This document shows positions 11,606 through 21,714 of a DNA stretch of 64,000 nucleotides, piece after piece. The stretch lies in the NCBI GenBank assembly GCA_951640165.1, contig OX621237.1:6882001-6946000 (forward strand), read 5' to 3'. This stretch comes from Pseudoips prasinana (lineage: Eukaryota > Arthropoda > Insecta > Lepidoptera > Nolidae). The first letter of the stretch is position 1, and the number at the start of each line of letters is the position of its first letter. Below the pieces are notes generated by a model that was not told the DNA's origin, made no database searches, and saw nothing but the letters and a program-made list of their open reading frames with translations. The translations under genes and the position numbers were made by a program.

Positions 11606-12121
11606 CTAGCTGGTGCCGGCGACTTCGTCCGCGACAATTTTGAATGATAACCAATATAACTACTAACTTCTAGCTTAATCTAAAAAATATAACTTTTAAA
11701 AGAAATAAGCAATATAAATTGAAAAAACCTAACCTATAAATAACCTAGCTATGAAATAAACTTAGGACTACTTTACTAACGTTATTAAAAAAAAACCCGA
11801 TGTCATCAATTGTCTTTAAGTAAATTCAGTAAGTCAAATAAAGTAAAATAATAATCAACGATGCATTAATCACAAAGGTAACTCCCATTAGCCTATATGT
11901 TGACCAGACCTCTTAGTAATATTAATGCAAAATTTGAAGTTAATCCATGCAGTACTTTTTGAGTTTAGCCCGGACATACATACAGACAAAGAGACAAAAA
12001 TTCAAAAAACTATATTTTTGGTTTCGATATCTATTGTAGATCACGCCCCAAGTAAGTATCCTTTTTAAAACATATTCAATGTACAGTTTACACTTTCCTA
12101 CGATTTTATTATATGTATAGA
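11606..12121 (-). mobile_element. Chimeric Helitron (HelB 3' end joined to HelA 5' end)
   Basis: Read on the minus strand it starts with the HelA 5' end (TCTATACATATAATAAAATC) and ends with the HelB 3' end (hairpin GTCGCGGACGAAGTCGC, then CACCAGCTAG). The junction is near 11898, at TTAG. The insertion splits a satellite unit between A (11605) and T (12122). Uninterrupted sister units show the empty site TTTTCTA-TAATAATATT, so both boundaries are exact and no target bases were duplicated. Confidence 0.9.
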
Positions 12122-12713
12122 TAATAATATAATCAATGCCAGTAACCTAGTTCTCTAGTTTTATCTAGCACATCGATAGAACTAGTGCACTGGGTTTACT
12201 GCAAGGGAATGTCAATGCAGTAACGTCACTATATTTGATGCTTGTTATGGAGTTTCTTGTCTATGTAATTAATATTCTATGACAATATTATTGATGCTAG
12301 TGCTCTATAGGACTTGTGAAATTGGTTTACTGAACATATTTAATATACAGTTCTGTAGTGGAATTGTAGTTATAGCGTATATAACGTAACTATAATCAAT
12401 GAGTATTAACAGTAACCTAGTTCTCTAGTTTTATCTAGCACATCCATAGAACTAGTGCAGTAGCAAGGGAATATCAATGCAGTAACGTCACTATATTTGT
12501 CGTTTTTTATGGAGTTTCTTGTCTATGTAATAATTATTCTATGACAATATTATTGATGCAATTGCTCTCAAGATGCAAGTAGATTGATCTCGGTTTATTT
12601 AAACTTTATATATTATTATATTTTTATTTGGCTTTTTCTATCTGATACCCAGATTATAAATGCATTGTATATGCGGATATGCTTAATTATTATTTCATAA
12701 ATATAAAAAGAAA

Positions 12714-13003
12714 AGTGAACTGCATAATATAAGTACTAGGAATAAAAACAAACTAGCCATCCCAGGCTTTAGAGTAAGCAAAAATAATAAATCATTTTTA
12801 GGAAATTGTATTAGGTTTTATAACAAGCTTCCTACTCAAATCACTGATATGTCTGACACAAGTTTTAAAACACATATTAAACGTGTACATGCGTTATTGG
12901 CTAGGCGTTATTACACCACTAAAGAGTACATCGATGACAAAGACGTCTTGCTCTCACTATCTACCTGCACATTGCTCGCTGGAGATCTTGTAGCTATATA
13001 GAC
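12714..13003 (+). pseudogene. LINE-K reverse-transcriptase C-terminal fragment
   Basis: An open frame with no start of its own encodes ELHNISTRNKNKLAIPGFRV, FLGNCIRFYNKLPTQI, FKTHIKRVHALLARRYY and KEYIDDKD, ending at TAG. TRN-KL-P-R-SFLGNCIRFYNKLP is the typical extreme C-terminus of jockey/CR1-group LINE ORF2 proteins. The catalytic domains are missing (5' truncation), so it is not functional. The 3' UTR continues to about 13710. Confidence 0.8.
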
Positions 13004-13710
13004 ATGACTAATCTACTGAGTTACGTGAACTATCTGTTAATGATTGCTATCATATACCTACTTAATTTAAAATTATTGACTCTGTCTAAAAATGAATAAT
13101 GTTATTGTTTCGAAGTTTTTCTTTTGTATACCTAAATATAATCTAAAATAATAAGCATTCAGACAACCGATCGAGCATATATTGTGTTTGCCTACTAAAT
13201 AATTACTCTAATTGGACCAAATCCCGTGTTCATGCCCGCTTGAGTATGTTTCGCCGGACCGTCTCATCTGGGTCGTGTTGAAACCGGTAGTAGATGAACC
13301 CAGTGAGTTTGTTTCGCTGAGTCTTCTCAGTTGGGGCGCATTGGATTAGGTGGTAGCATTAAAGCGCGACCGTCGTTATTAACACAAGGTCCGTCATAAT
13401 AATAACACCTTAATATAGACAGAACCATTAACAAATTAAAAAATATGTAGTAAAAATATTAGACTTAACTAGATAATTAAACATAATCTCTTGACAATAA
13501 CTTGATACGAGCTAGCTAAATATCATTGCTATAATAAAATAAATTTTATAAATGTTCTCACAATGTGTACCTAAATATCTATGTTACTAGAAATAATAAT
13601 GTATACAACTATATTACTACAAACATGTTCTGACTATATACAAGCGCTTTTTTAAAGTCTACGTGAATTAAAACATTTTTTATTTTTATTTTATTAAATC
13701 AATACCTAAA
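13004..13710 (+). mobile_element. LINE-K 3' UTR
   Basis: This follows directly on the C-terminal fragment. The part from about 13240 recurs in inverse orientation at 27548-27985 and 58321-58527, sharing GCGCGACCGTCGTTATTAAC, TCTGTCTATATTAAGG on the other strand, and a terminal ACGTGAATTAAAAC-like polyadenylation region. The three copies together define the 3' end of one LINE family. Confidence 0.75.
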
Positions 13711-13955
13711 GTACCTACTAACGTAAGCTTTGACGAGTAAACAATAAGCAGCCGAGAGCAAGTAGAATTGTCATTTTCATACCAATGCAGTACTAATATA
13801 TATTTACACATAATATAAAAAGTGTATGCTACTGCGTCCGTAAGCTGCAGCTCTACATATGACTTTTAGTAGTAGAGCTAAACTCTAGCAATATTTAAGC
13901 GGGGTAAAGCATAGCAAAAATCATTCTTTGAACAGCTCTGCTGATAAAGTAGTTG

Positions 13956-14310
13956 CGTGTACCGTCACCAACTTATCAGGGGTGTCCTGAAGGGATGGCG
14001 ACGCCTGAATTATGCCATGTGTGGTACAATTGCCATAGGCCACTTACCCTTAGTTATATGCTTGTTTACCCACTTGGAATTACTTTCCATTCTTACCGAT
14101 CTTAAATCGGATGAATGGCCCGCTTCTTCAGTACAGCGACCGTTGCACAAAATACATTGCGACCGACTATTTAATACATCTTTCTTGAGCTAAGAAGAGC
14201 AGTAGAGGGGAGCCCCTCTCCCGCAGGTTAGGCAGATTTAGCCCCTGCTCACCGCTGTTGTCCGTAGAAGCAGTGAAGGCCTCCTAGGCATTTAAACGCC
14301 ATGTTAAAGA
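13956..14310. repeat. Repeat of uncertain class
   Basis: The right part (GAAGCAGTGAAGGCCTCCTA and AAACGCCATGTTAAAG near 14270-14305) recurs at about 57385-57425, so at least this end is repetitive. The 78-codon frame at 13957-14193 has no recognisable domain and is not called as a gene. Confidence 0.4.
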
Positions 14311-14321
14311 AAACACACTTA

Positions 14322-14355
14322 ACTATATAAATATATATATATATATATCGTCCCT

Positions 14356-14413
<58 letters not shown>

Positions 14414-14420
14414 AGGGACG
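14322..14420. repeat. TA microsatellite inside an inverted repeat
   Basis: About 50 bp of uninterrupted TA repeat is bounded by CGTCCCTAGA (14349-14358) and TCTAGGGACG (14411-14420), so the whole block can form a hairpin. The right arm is the end of the adjoining SINE-2 copy. The left arm looks like an inverted copy of that end. Confidence 0.8.
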
Positions 14421-14574
14421 ATGTCACACAGATCATCCTAGCCCCAAACTAAGCAAAGCTTGTACTAAGGGTACCAGGCGACGATATACATACGTATATA
14501 TAGATAAATACTTAAATACATAGAAAACATCCATGACTCAGAAACAAATATTCGTGTTCATCACACAAATATAT
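14410..14574 (-). mobile_element. SINE-2 lacking its tRNA head
   Basis: This closely matches 1124-1284 (CACACAGATCATCCTAGCCC, AAACATCCATGACTCAGAAA) but stops before the tRNA-like head. Confidence 0.8.
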
Positions 14575-14579
14575 ATATA

Positions 14580-14760
14580 ATCATCCTCAGCAGCCTGATA
14601 TCGTCAAGGCTTTCTGCTCACTGCCTCATCGTAGTCACCGCGCTTGGCCTGCAAGTTGGCGACCACAGTTAGGGGTTAGCTAGTACACAGCATCTCTTAG
14701 TCGTCTTTTACGACACGCACGGGATGGGGAAGCCCTGTTATTCTTTCTGGGCAAGAAACT
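14580..14760 (-). mobile_element. P repeat, diverged
   Basis: It shares the order of motifs with the P copies at 48.5 and 54.2 kb: CAGCCTGATATCGTC, a GTTGGCGACC-like centre, a GTCTTTTACGACACGCACGG segment and a TTATTCTTTCTGGGC end. It is probably a retroposed LINE-dependent repeat. Confidence 0.5.
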
Positions 14761-14794
14761 ACACGGTAACTCTTCTTAGCCAAATGGCAAAAAA

Positions 14795-15352
14795 ACCCTT
14801 ATAGATTCGTCATGTCTGTCTGTCCGTCCGTATGTCACAGCCACTTTTTTCTGAAACTATAAGAGCTGTACTGTTGAAACTTGGTAAGTAGATGTATTCT
14901 GTAAACCGCATTAAGATTTTTACACCAAAATGGAAAAAGAATAATAAGTATGGGGGTTCCCCATACATAGAACTGAAGCTCAAAATATTGTTTTTATCGT
15001 ACCCATACATGTGGGGTATTTATGGATAGGTCTTTAAAAATGATATTGAGGTTCTTAATATATTTTTTTTCTAAACAGAATAGTTTGCGCGAGAGACACT
15101 TCCAAAGTGGAAAAATGAGTGTCCCCCCCCCTGTAACTTCTAAAATAAGAGAATGATAAAACTGAAAAAAAAAATTATGATGTCCATTACCATGTAAACT
15201 AACAACGAAAATTGGTTTGAACGATATCTAGAAGTAGTTTTTTTTTAATGCGTCATAAATCGTAAACCGCAATTTACCTTTCATTTAATAAACTGAAATA
15301 CTTGCTGCTGCGGAACCCTTCATGGGCGAGTCCAACTCGCACTTGGCCGGTT
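14795..15352. mobile_element. G repeat, long copy
   Basis: The left end has GTCTGTCTGTCCGTCCGT. The right end has GGAACCCTTCATGGGCGAGT and AACTCGCACTTGGCCGG, as in the G copies at 24.3 and 30.1 kb. The interior is longer than in those copies. The class is not established. Confidence 0.6.
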
Positions 15353-16734
15353 TTTATTGTTTTGCTATGAATGGAACATATGAGAACATTACCCCGGTTT
15401 CTTTTGTTGTTGAATTCAATGATGTAAGTTTTCACATTAGCGAGTACCAGCACTCATCTTCTTACTGTAACTCTCATTGACTCAGTTCAAAATTAGTCCT
15501 ATTCTTGCAGGAATACTATTCAATTTGGATAGCTAAGCAGTATTCTTTAGTCAGCTGAAGTGATACTTCAACTACTATTATTAACTTATATCTTCATTAC
15601 GAGAAGCAAATAGCGCTTCTCGTTTCTGTATAAGAGTCAATTAATTCAGACCACTAGGGCTCTCGCATGGCTTAGCAATTATTGCCTTCAAACTATATTC
15701 GGGACAGACAGATTACAAACACTTACATGCTATAAAAGGTAAACAAGTTAATTAGTATGGTGATCTGGTATTATCCTAAAGCACCTGTGTGATCTTTTTG
15801 ATGATTATGATTATGATGATGATAGATAAACATAGTGATCATCAACAAATTTCTACAAAAACTAAATGCCTTCCGGGTTGTATTTAGGTGATTGCGGCTA
15901 GCCTCAATGAATACCCATCTACGAAGGATATATTCTTTTTAATTCAGGTGCAGTCTGTATTCACGCACTTACATTATCTGTTGAAAGGGTTTGCCTACCG
16001 GGAAAAGGTTAGCTGCAGAAATTACGTCACTACACACTATTCCAGCTACGAGGGTTCCGATTCCGATCACTTCCTTACTATTAACCTAAAAATTTCAAAA
16101 CTTATTAATTTTAACCCAACCCAAGGTATAAAAGCAATCAGTAGTTGAACATGCTGCCGTGGAACCAACGACGCAACTAATAATTAGCTAGCTAAGCTAA
16201 TATACATACTAAAATTAATCAAATATATTACTAGATTTAATGAATAGATACGGCTCTAAATTACATTGATAAATCTTCAAGCCTAAAAAGCAAACACTAA
16301 AAACTAGTTATTAATAAGCATGACATTTACAAAGCCCATTCATAAATGCTTCTCTTTAAAAACATATTTAGTGTACACTACGAAACGGGTTCCCTATTAC
16401 GTGTGAGATGAATATCGTGCAGCGAAGCCAGCGTTGCCGTGGAAACCGAATCTTCACCTTTCATATCATATTCGCGAGTGTCATTGGAATAAAAAGCGAA
16501 TAATAACGCAGACATCATCGATCTTTTCCATCATGGACTCTGATCGCCTATCCCTACTTACATATATTGCTACAGCAACATACAACCTTTGTTTGTGTTT
16601 TTGATCGCACAGATTAAAACTGACTTTTCTGTAGGTGGAAAACTGGACAAAAATAATCGTGAACACTAAAAACCTGCGTAGTGATATCTTCACACTAAAA
16701 TACTCTTTTTATTTAGATATTTTTATGTTTGCGG
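15353..16734. other. Stretch without recognisable gene
   Basis: It contains a short hairpin at 15600-15623 (CGAGAAGC and GCTTCTCG) and a weak SINE-1-like trace near 15890. Frames of 86 and 70 codons at 15888-16148 and 16481-16693 show no recognisable domain. Confidence 0.45.
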
Positions 16735-16925
16735 TGAGGTGACGGCATAGAATATCATCACCCCATCTCATCCCTTGGGGGGCGTCGAAATGGTTCGAGG
16801 GATTACCCAGCAGAGAACGGGCAGCAGCGTTTTTCTGTGAGCTATGACCATCAAATTGCGATCGCCATCCCGTCTGCCAAGCGTGGCATATCCCCACATT
16901 CTTTAGTCTAGCAGTGGACGTACTT
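16735..16925 (+). mobile_element. P repeat
   Basis: It carries GAATATCATCACCCC, GAACGGGCAGCAGCG, CAAATTGCGATCGCCATC and the RTE-like terminus CAGTGGACGTAC in sense orientation. Sister copies lie at 24.7 and 54.2 kb. Confidence 0.65.
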
Positions 16926-18015
16926 TTTATGTTTACAGTGTTAGAATATTATTCTTGAGAAACAAATTGAATTATGATTACTTATTATCTAATCCCTTGC
17001 ACCTGTCACTACCATCGAAGAATATATTTGAATGCATATTTTTAGTTGTTAATTGCAATTCAAATTTGGGGTCGAAATACTGATTTATGTATAAAGAATA
17101 TTATTTACATGGAACTTTCTAGACTGATCTGGCTCCTGAAAATAATGCTCCTTAAGTCTATAAATTTAAAATACTGAACTTTAAGCTGCACTTAACGATC
17201 GCAACTCGACTTAAACTATAACGGTTACAATGTACGACAGAAAAGGTTGAGTCAACCTTTTCCTTTAGTTTTGGAATTATGATCGAGGGCCCAGTCGAAC
17301 TAAAAGAAAGTTTGGCTTAAATTAATTAATTATCATTACTTATCTAGTCTTTAAGTTATATATAAACATATGTACTTCTTTTATCAATTACCGAATGTTA
17401 CTCTTAAGTACCGACGACATATTGTAAAGTGACACACTCAAACCCTAGAGGTTTCTGTGCCACTTCTAAAAAACAAACTTTTGTTATTTTTGCTCAATAA
17501 ATACAAAAAAAAAGAAACTAAAAAAAAAGTGAATAATTAAAAAGCAAGTCGCCATTTTGCATGTAACTTATCTATATTTTTTTTATTTTTACAACAGCAT
17601 ACGTAATTATTCTATTATTTAAGCAATTATGTAAATACGTATATTGCTATGCAAGAGTATAGTTGTGTTAACAAAATTTATCGTTTGTGAGTGCCTTTTT
17701 AATAAAAGAGGATTAATTTAAACACATTATTATAATATTAATGACAATATTATGAGACAACGATAATATTGTGTAGGCCTTAGTTATTCATCAATAAATT
17801 AAAATAATTGATAAGCACATAATAAATCAGAGCGAAAGGTCACTCATTCGCTCACTTGCAGTACCAATCACTTATATCCTTATTAATTATGCGTTTTGAT
17901 TTGAACTTGAATTCGGTTTTAGAATTAAAATGCGACCGTCATTTTACACGCGAGTTTAAATCACATTAGAGAAATGAATCCTTTTGTCGCAGAAGACACG
18001 TAAGTACCAGATTAT
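16926..18015. other. AT-rich stretch with one small hairpin
   Basis: GAAAAGGTTGA-G-TCAACCTTTTC at 17240-17262 forms a perfect 11-bp hairpin. Nothing else was recognised. Confidence 0.5.
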
Positions 18016-18185
18016 GCACAGTGGCAGAGCGGTTAACACAGTCGCCACGCCTTTTCGTGTCCCGGGTTCGATTCCCGTGCAGAATAACTATTTGTGTGAC
18101 CCTTAAATAGTTGTGAGTATACTTTGTGTCCGTCGATTATACGTTTTTGAAGTTGGGCGTTGTTTTAAAAAGTCGTTAAAAAAAA
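18016..18185 (+). mobile_element. SINE-3, tRNA-derived SINE
   Basis: The head has an A-box-like CAGTGGCAGAGCGGTTAACA and a perfect B-box GGTTCGATTCC near 18065. A shared body follows (ATAACTATTTGTGTGACCC, TTTGTGTCCGTC). Copies at 29.0, 45.0 and 60.3 kb show it is a SINE, not a tRNA gene. Confidence 0.8.
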
Positions 18186-18239
18186 CGAAGTAGTGTCGCC
18201 ATGCTCTGCACGATAGTGGAAAAATAATGATGATTAAAA

Positions 18240-18384
18240 GAGAACAGACCGATGATCTTGTGTGGGTCGCTGGAAACTGCTGGATGCGAATAGCGCAAGA
18301 CCGGCAATTGTGGAGATCTTTGAGGGAGGCCTTTGCCCAGCAGTGGATGTCTTTCGGCAAATATGATGGTGATGATGATGATGT
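18240..18384 (+). mobile_element. RTE LINE 3' end with GATGAT tail
   Basis: Codons for TDDLVWVAGNCW, RIAQDRQLWRSLREAFAQQW and MSFG precede a GATGATGATGATG tail at about 18367-18383. This is the C-terminal signature of lepidopteran RTE-type LINEs. Only the last 145 bp are present. It abuts the SINE-1 copy on its right. Confidence 0.8.
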
Positions 18385-18385
18385 C

Positions 18386-18787
18386 CTCCCGACCGAATTT
18401 CGGCCACGGCGACCAGTCTTAATGGAGACTAGCCAATTGCGTAGGACATATTATAGTGCACAAGTGTGTGCGCAAACACAGGGGCACTTTCTATTCCAGC
18501 ACTCTCATGATCCGATGGGACGCCTTGCGACACGACCGGAAAGCTGAACTCTTTCCGGTCGTGTCGCAAGGCGTCCCATCGGATCATGGGTACAGGACCG
18601 ACGGCTTTACGTGCTCTCCGAGGCACGGGGGTCTAATACCGCCAACTTCCAGACTACGGGCTGATACTGAGAAATTTCTTTTTGCCGAAAAATCCCAAAA
18701 TCACTTTTTTTCCCGACCCGGGATTTGAACCCAGGATCTCATTATCTGCGGTTGAACACGCTACCGCTAAACCAACGAGGCAATCAA
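18386..18787 (-). mobile_element. SINE-1, full-length copy with internal inverted duplication
   Basis: On the minus strand it begins with a tRNA-like head (GCCTCGTTGGTTTAGCGGTA near 18762-18781, B-box GGGTTCAAATCCC near 18718-18730). The body carries the GTAAAGCCGTCGGTCC and GTGCACTAT motifs seen in other copies. The middle is altered by a 38-bp inverted duplication described separately. Removing that leaves an ordinary SINE-1. Confidence 0.85.
18506..18588. repeat. Perfect 38-bp inverted duplication within SINE-1
   Basis: Bases 18506-18543 and 18551-18588 are exact reverse complements separated by a 7-bp loop (CTGAACT). The left arm is the expected SINE sequence (CATGATCCGATGGGACGCCT at its start). 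The right arm is an extra inverted copy placed before the normal CAGGACCGACGGCTTTACG segment. Confidence 0.9.
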
Positions 18788-19564
18788 CGATGATGAAAGA
18801 GAACACAAGCCTGTACATTAAAACATTTTTGAACCATATCAGGTAGCTAACAACTATTCATGAAAATGTTAAGAACCTACATTGTAATTATGATCCTATT
18901 CCCAATTCCCTTTAAATTTAGACGTCACGGCTGCGAGTTTCATGTTGAAAGGGATCGTTGCTATAGGAACGAGTACGGCAGACTTGCCAGCTCACAATTT
19001 AACACAGATTTATTGATTACATGAATCGAAATGTATATTCGTATAATAGAGTAGGCGAGGAATAGCTAATATACATCCGTTTTGTGTTGAGGTCAGGCAA
19101 AAAGAGGGGCGTAATCAGTTTGAAGCCTTTGTCTTTGTGCCTGTGTATCTGGGTCCGTCTATTGCATTGAGCTTTGTCGGGGTAAAAAATATCAGTACAA
19201 ACAACAAATATATTTTATTGTGTACATAGGTATAGGAGGTGTTACATTGGTAGATTGTTCAGCCATGTTCCGCCAAATTGGCATACAATATTTTTCTTAT
19301 CTAATGATATAGTAGGTACATACTTTTAATTTTATTATAACATTAGATTAATTGCACATAGATCAAATTAAATTATACATTATAGGCATTATGATTCATT
19401 ATTATCCATTATTATCGAGACATTAAAATTAACTATTATTTTCATTCAAGAAATCATGAATATTATCGTATAAAAAATTACGCATTTTTACCTTTTTTTG
19501 TTTAAAATTCAATGTTATGATGTGTGTCATAGCTTTTGGTCATTTGTTGTAAAGTTGTGCTCCC
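18788..19564. other. AT-rich stretch, possible LINE 3' UTR
   Basis: From about 19200 the sequence (TATTTTATTGTGTACATAGG, GTTCCGCCAAATTGGCATAC) reminds me of a minus-strand LINE 3' end, but no second copy occurs here to prove it. Otherwise nothing was recognised. Confidence 0.3.
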
Positions 19565-19730
19565 GCATCATCATGTCAGCATGATGAAGTCTACTGTTAT
19601 GCTACATTGGCCACGCTTGGCGTTCACAGTATGATGGTCCTAGTACACAGATGTTGCTGCCCGTTCTTTCAGAGACATACCCTCAGGTCGACTTTTACGC
19701 CTCCCAACAGATGACATGAGGTGCACCCGC
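19565..19730 (-). mobile_element. P repeat, diverged
   Basis: It starts with CATCATCATGTCAGCATGAT and contains GGCCACGCTTGGCGTTCACA, TGCTGCCCGTTCTTTCAGAG and GTCGACTTTTACGCCTCCCA, in the order seen at 54.2 kb. Confidence 0.6.
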
Positions 19731-19995
19731 ATAGATTATTATAATCAAGGAAGCTTAACATTCAATAATTTTTCATTAGAAAGTTTTTACAACTATGTTT
19801 TGTAGATCATTGGTTTTTTGCCATAATATACTAACAGATTAATTACAGTATGCCTATAATTAAAAAAAAAGAAACTTTTTTAGGGTACCGTACCAAAAAG
19901 AGCAAAATCACACTTATGATATTATGACTCCGTCTATCATAGCAGTATATCGGTTTGAGTTGTTTTTCTCTAACATATTTTTGTTAATATACTCA

Positions 19996-20097
19996 TCATC
20001 TGTAGTCCTTCCTAAGATTGAATGTGGTGGGAATCGAACCTACGGCCTCCGGCGTGAAAAGCAAGCATTTGCCAACCACGCCAACAGGCCCGTTAAG
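19996..20097 (-). mobile_element. SINE-2 head fragment
   Basis: It has the tRNA-like B-box on the minus strand (GGTTCGATTCCCACC) and the CGTGGTTGGCAAATGCTTGC segment found also at 54.97-55.04 kb. Its left part is unrelated. Confidence 0.65.
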
Positions 20098-20112
20098 TTA
20101 TAAATATGCAAT

Positions 20113-20177
20113 ATATTGTGGAGATCTTTAGGGGAGGCCTTTGTCCAGCGATGGACGTTTTTCAGGTGATATGATGA
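20113..20177 (+). mobile_element. RTE LINE terminal fragment
   Basis: ATTGTGGAGATCTTTAGGGG, GCCTTTGTCCAGC, ATGGACGT and a GATATGATGAT tail match the RTE 3' terminus. Confidence 0.7.
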
Positions 20178-20366
20178 TATTTATGCAACGCCTAAACCTA
20201 CTAATTTGATATTAAGAATAACGATGAAATTTAATATTCCGAATTAAGAAACTGTTTATTTTCCTAGCAATTGGAATTAAAACTTCAAAGTACTCGTTCG
20301 GTACTACATTAGTAGAAGTGAGATGTCATATAAAATTAAAAAAGCAATTACCATGTATATATCCAA

Positions 20367-20692
20367 TGATGCTCAGAGTTTCCCTGCGGGATCGAATCAG
20401 TAATGTCGATATCCGCAGGCGAACCAAAGTCACCGACATAGCCCGAAGAATCTCAAAACTGAAGTGGCAGTGGGCGGGGCACATAGCTCGTAGAACCGAC
20501 GGCCGTTGAGGCAGAAAGGTTCTTGAATGGCGACCTCGAACCGGAAAACGAAGAGTGGCCAGGCCACTCACAAGATGGACCGATGATCTTGTGCGGCTCG
20601 CTGAAAACCGGATGCGAATAGCGCAAGATCGGCAATTGTGGAGATCTTTGGGGGAGGCCTTTGTCCAGCAGTGGACGTCTTTGATGATCGGT
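20367..20692 (+). pseudogene. RTE LINE ORF C-terminal fragment
   Basis: The frame reads RISNVDIRRRTKVTDIARRI, SKLKWQWAGHIARRTDGR, stop, GRKVLEWRPRTGKRR, RWTDDLVRLAEN, AQDRQLWRSLGEAFVQQWTS. The order RTKVTDIA, KWQWAGHIARR, LEWRPRTG, TRWTDDL and LWRSLGEA-QQW is that of endonuclease-reverse transcriptases of lepidopteran RTE elements. One in-frame stop (TGA for a probable Trp at 20507-20509), loss of the N-terminal domains and a missing tryptophan in the AENRM stretch mark it as dead. Confidence 0.85.
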
Positions 20693-21394
20693 CCATTGAT
20701 ACGTACGGAACATCAGCACCCGAGCCCGTCTAGCGCTTAGTTGCTTTTTTTTAATATAGAATGATATGAAAATCAGGTTATACAATTTTCTTACGCACAT
20801 ATATTTCTTGCTTCGTAATACAGTTTAATTAAAAAGAGGGATGGCTAGCGATTATTGGAATTATGTCATGGGTGAAAGAGAGATAGCACTATTATCTGTT
20901 AAATTGGTCATTGCCATAGACATTTATGCTCTTTGCTTAGACTTTTTTTGCTCGATTTGATCATCACTGAATGGTTTTGATTGTTCTCTTTGTTGATAAT
21001 AGTATTTAATCAGCTCGCTTTCGATCAATATACCTTCTATGTTGTTTATATAATGAAATAATATGATGACTTGGGGTTTTATTTAGTAAGTGAGAATATT
21101 TTTTATATAATTAGGAGTGTATTCAATCAACAGCTTGTAGAGCATTTAAAAATTGAAAAGTTTAGAAACTTACGAATTCACACAAAAACATTGTAGAACA
21201 GAAATTACCAATAACTTTTGTATTAATATATCAATGTTACTCTCTATTTTATAATGAACTTTTTCCTTCCGGAAAGAAAACTACGAGTTGAAGAAACAAG
21301 GACCAAAAAAATGTCTCTCTCGCACACTCACTTGTTTGTTATTTTTAAGTATTTTCTATTTTTTAAACGGCATTAAGCCCCTCCCTTAGACTTA
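20693..21394. other. AT-rich stretch without recognisable gene
   Basis: Nothing recognised. Confidence 0.5.
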
Positions 21395-21714
21395 TCTATA
21401 CATATAATAAAATTGTAGGAAAGTCAAAACTGTACATTGAATATTTTTTTAAAAGAGACTTGGGGCGTGATCTACAATGGATATCGAAGCCAAAAATATC
21501 GTTTTTAGAATTTTTGTCTGTGTGTCTGTTTGTCTGTATGTATGTCCGGGCTAAACTCAAAAAGTATTGCATGTATTTACTTCAAATTTTGCATGGATAT
21601 TACGAAGAAGTCGGGTCAACATATAGGCTACATATTATCACGCTATCACCTATGCAGGAGGAACTGTAATAATTTATAAAATTTAACGCGGGTAAAACCG
21701 CGGGGCACAGCTAG
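21395..21714 (+). mobile_element. HelA non-autonomous Helitron
   Basis: 5' TCTATACATATAATAAAATT, 3' hairpin CGCGGGTAAAACCGCG and terminal CTAG, flanked by A and T. An internal GTCTGTGTGTCTGTTTGTCT tract is shared with sister copies. Confidence 0.9.

Larger units (their letters stand above)
10320..12580. repeat. Satellite-like array of two related monomers (A and B)
   Basis: Type A units (marked by CTCTATAGAACTAGTG and TTTACTGAACTTATTTA) begin near 10690, 10844, 11161, 11476, 12283 and 12550. Type B units (marked by ATCAATGCCAGTAACCTAG and TAGCACATCGATAGAACTAG) begin near 10981, 11301, 12132 and 12394. A and B share parts such as the TCTATAGAACTAGTG-like and GTCAATG-GTCACTATAT-like segments and look like diverged relatives. 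The A-B dimer repeats at about 315-320 bp. The B-to-B distance across 11301-12132 is 315 bp once the Helitron at 11606-12121 is removed. The left edge (9800-10690) is degenerate. Confidence 0.8.

Noticed and set aside
18060..18080. Possible tRNA genes suggested by B-box-like GGTTCGATTCC and similar motifs (also at 1295, 18720, 45070, 52430, 58090 and 60330)
   Set aside because: Each is the head of a repeated SINE family with a shared body, and acceptor stems do not form properly; none is supported as a functional tRNA.
18429..18728. Plus and minus frames of 65-90 codons around 18.2-18.7 kb
   Set aside because: They lie on an RTE 3' end and a SINE with an inverted duplication, and arise from those repeats.
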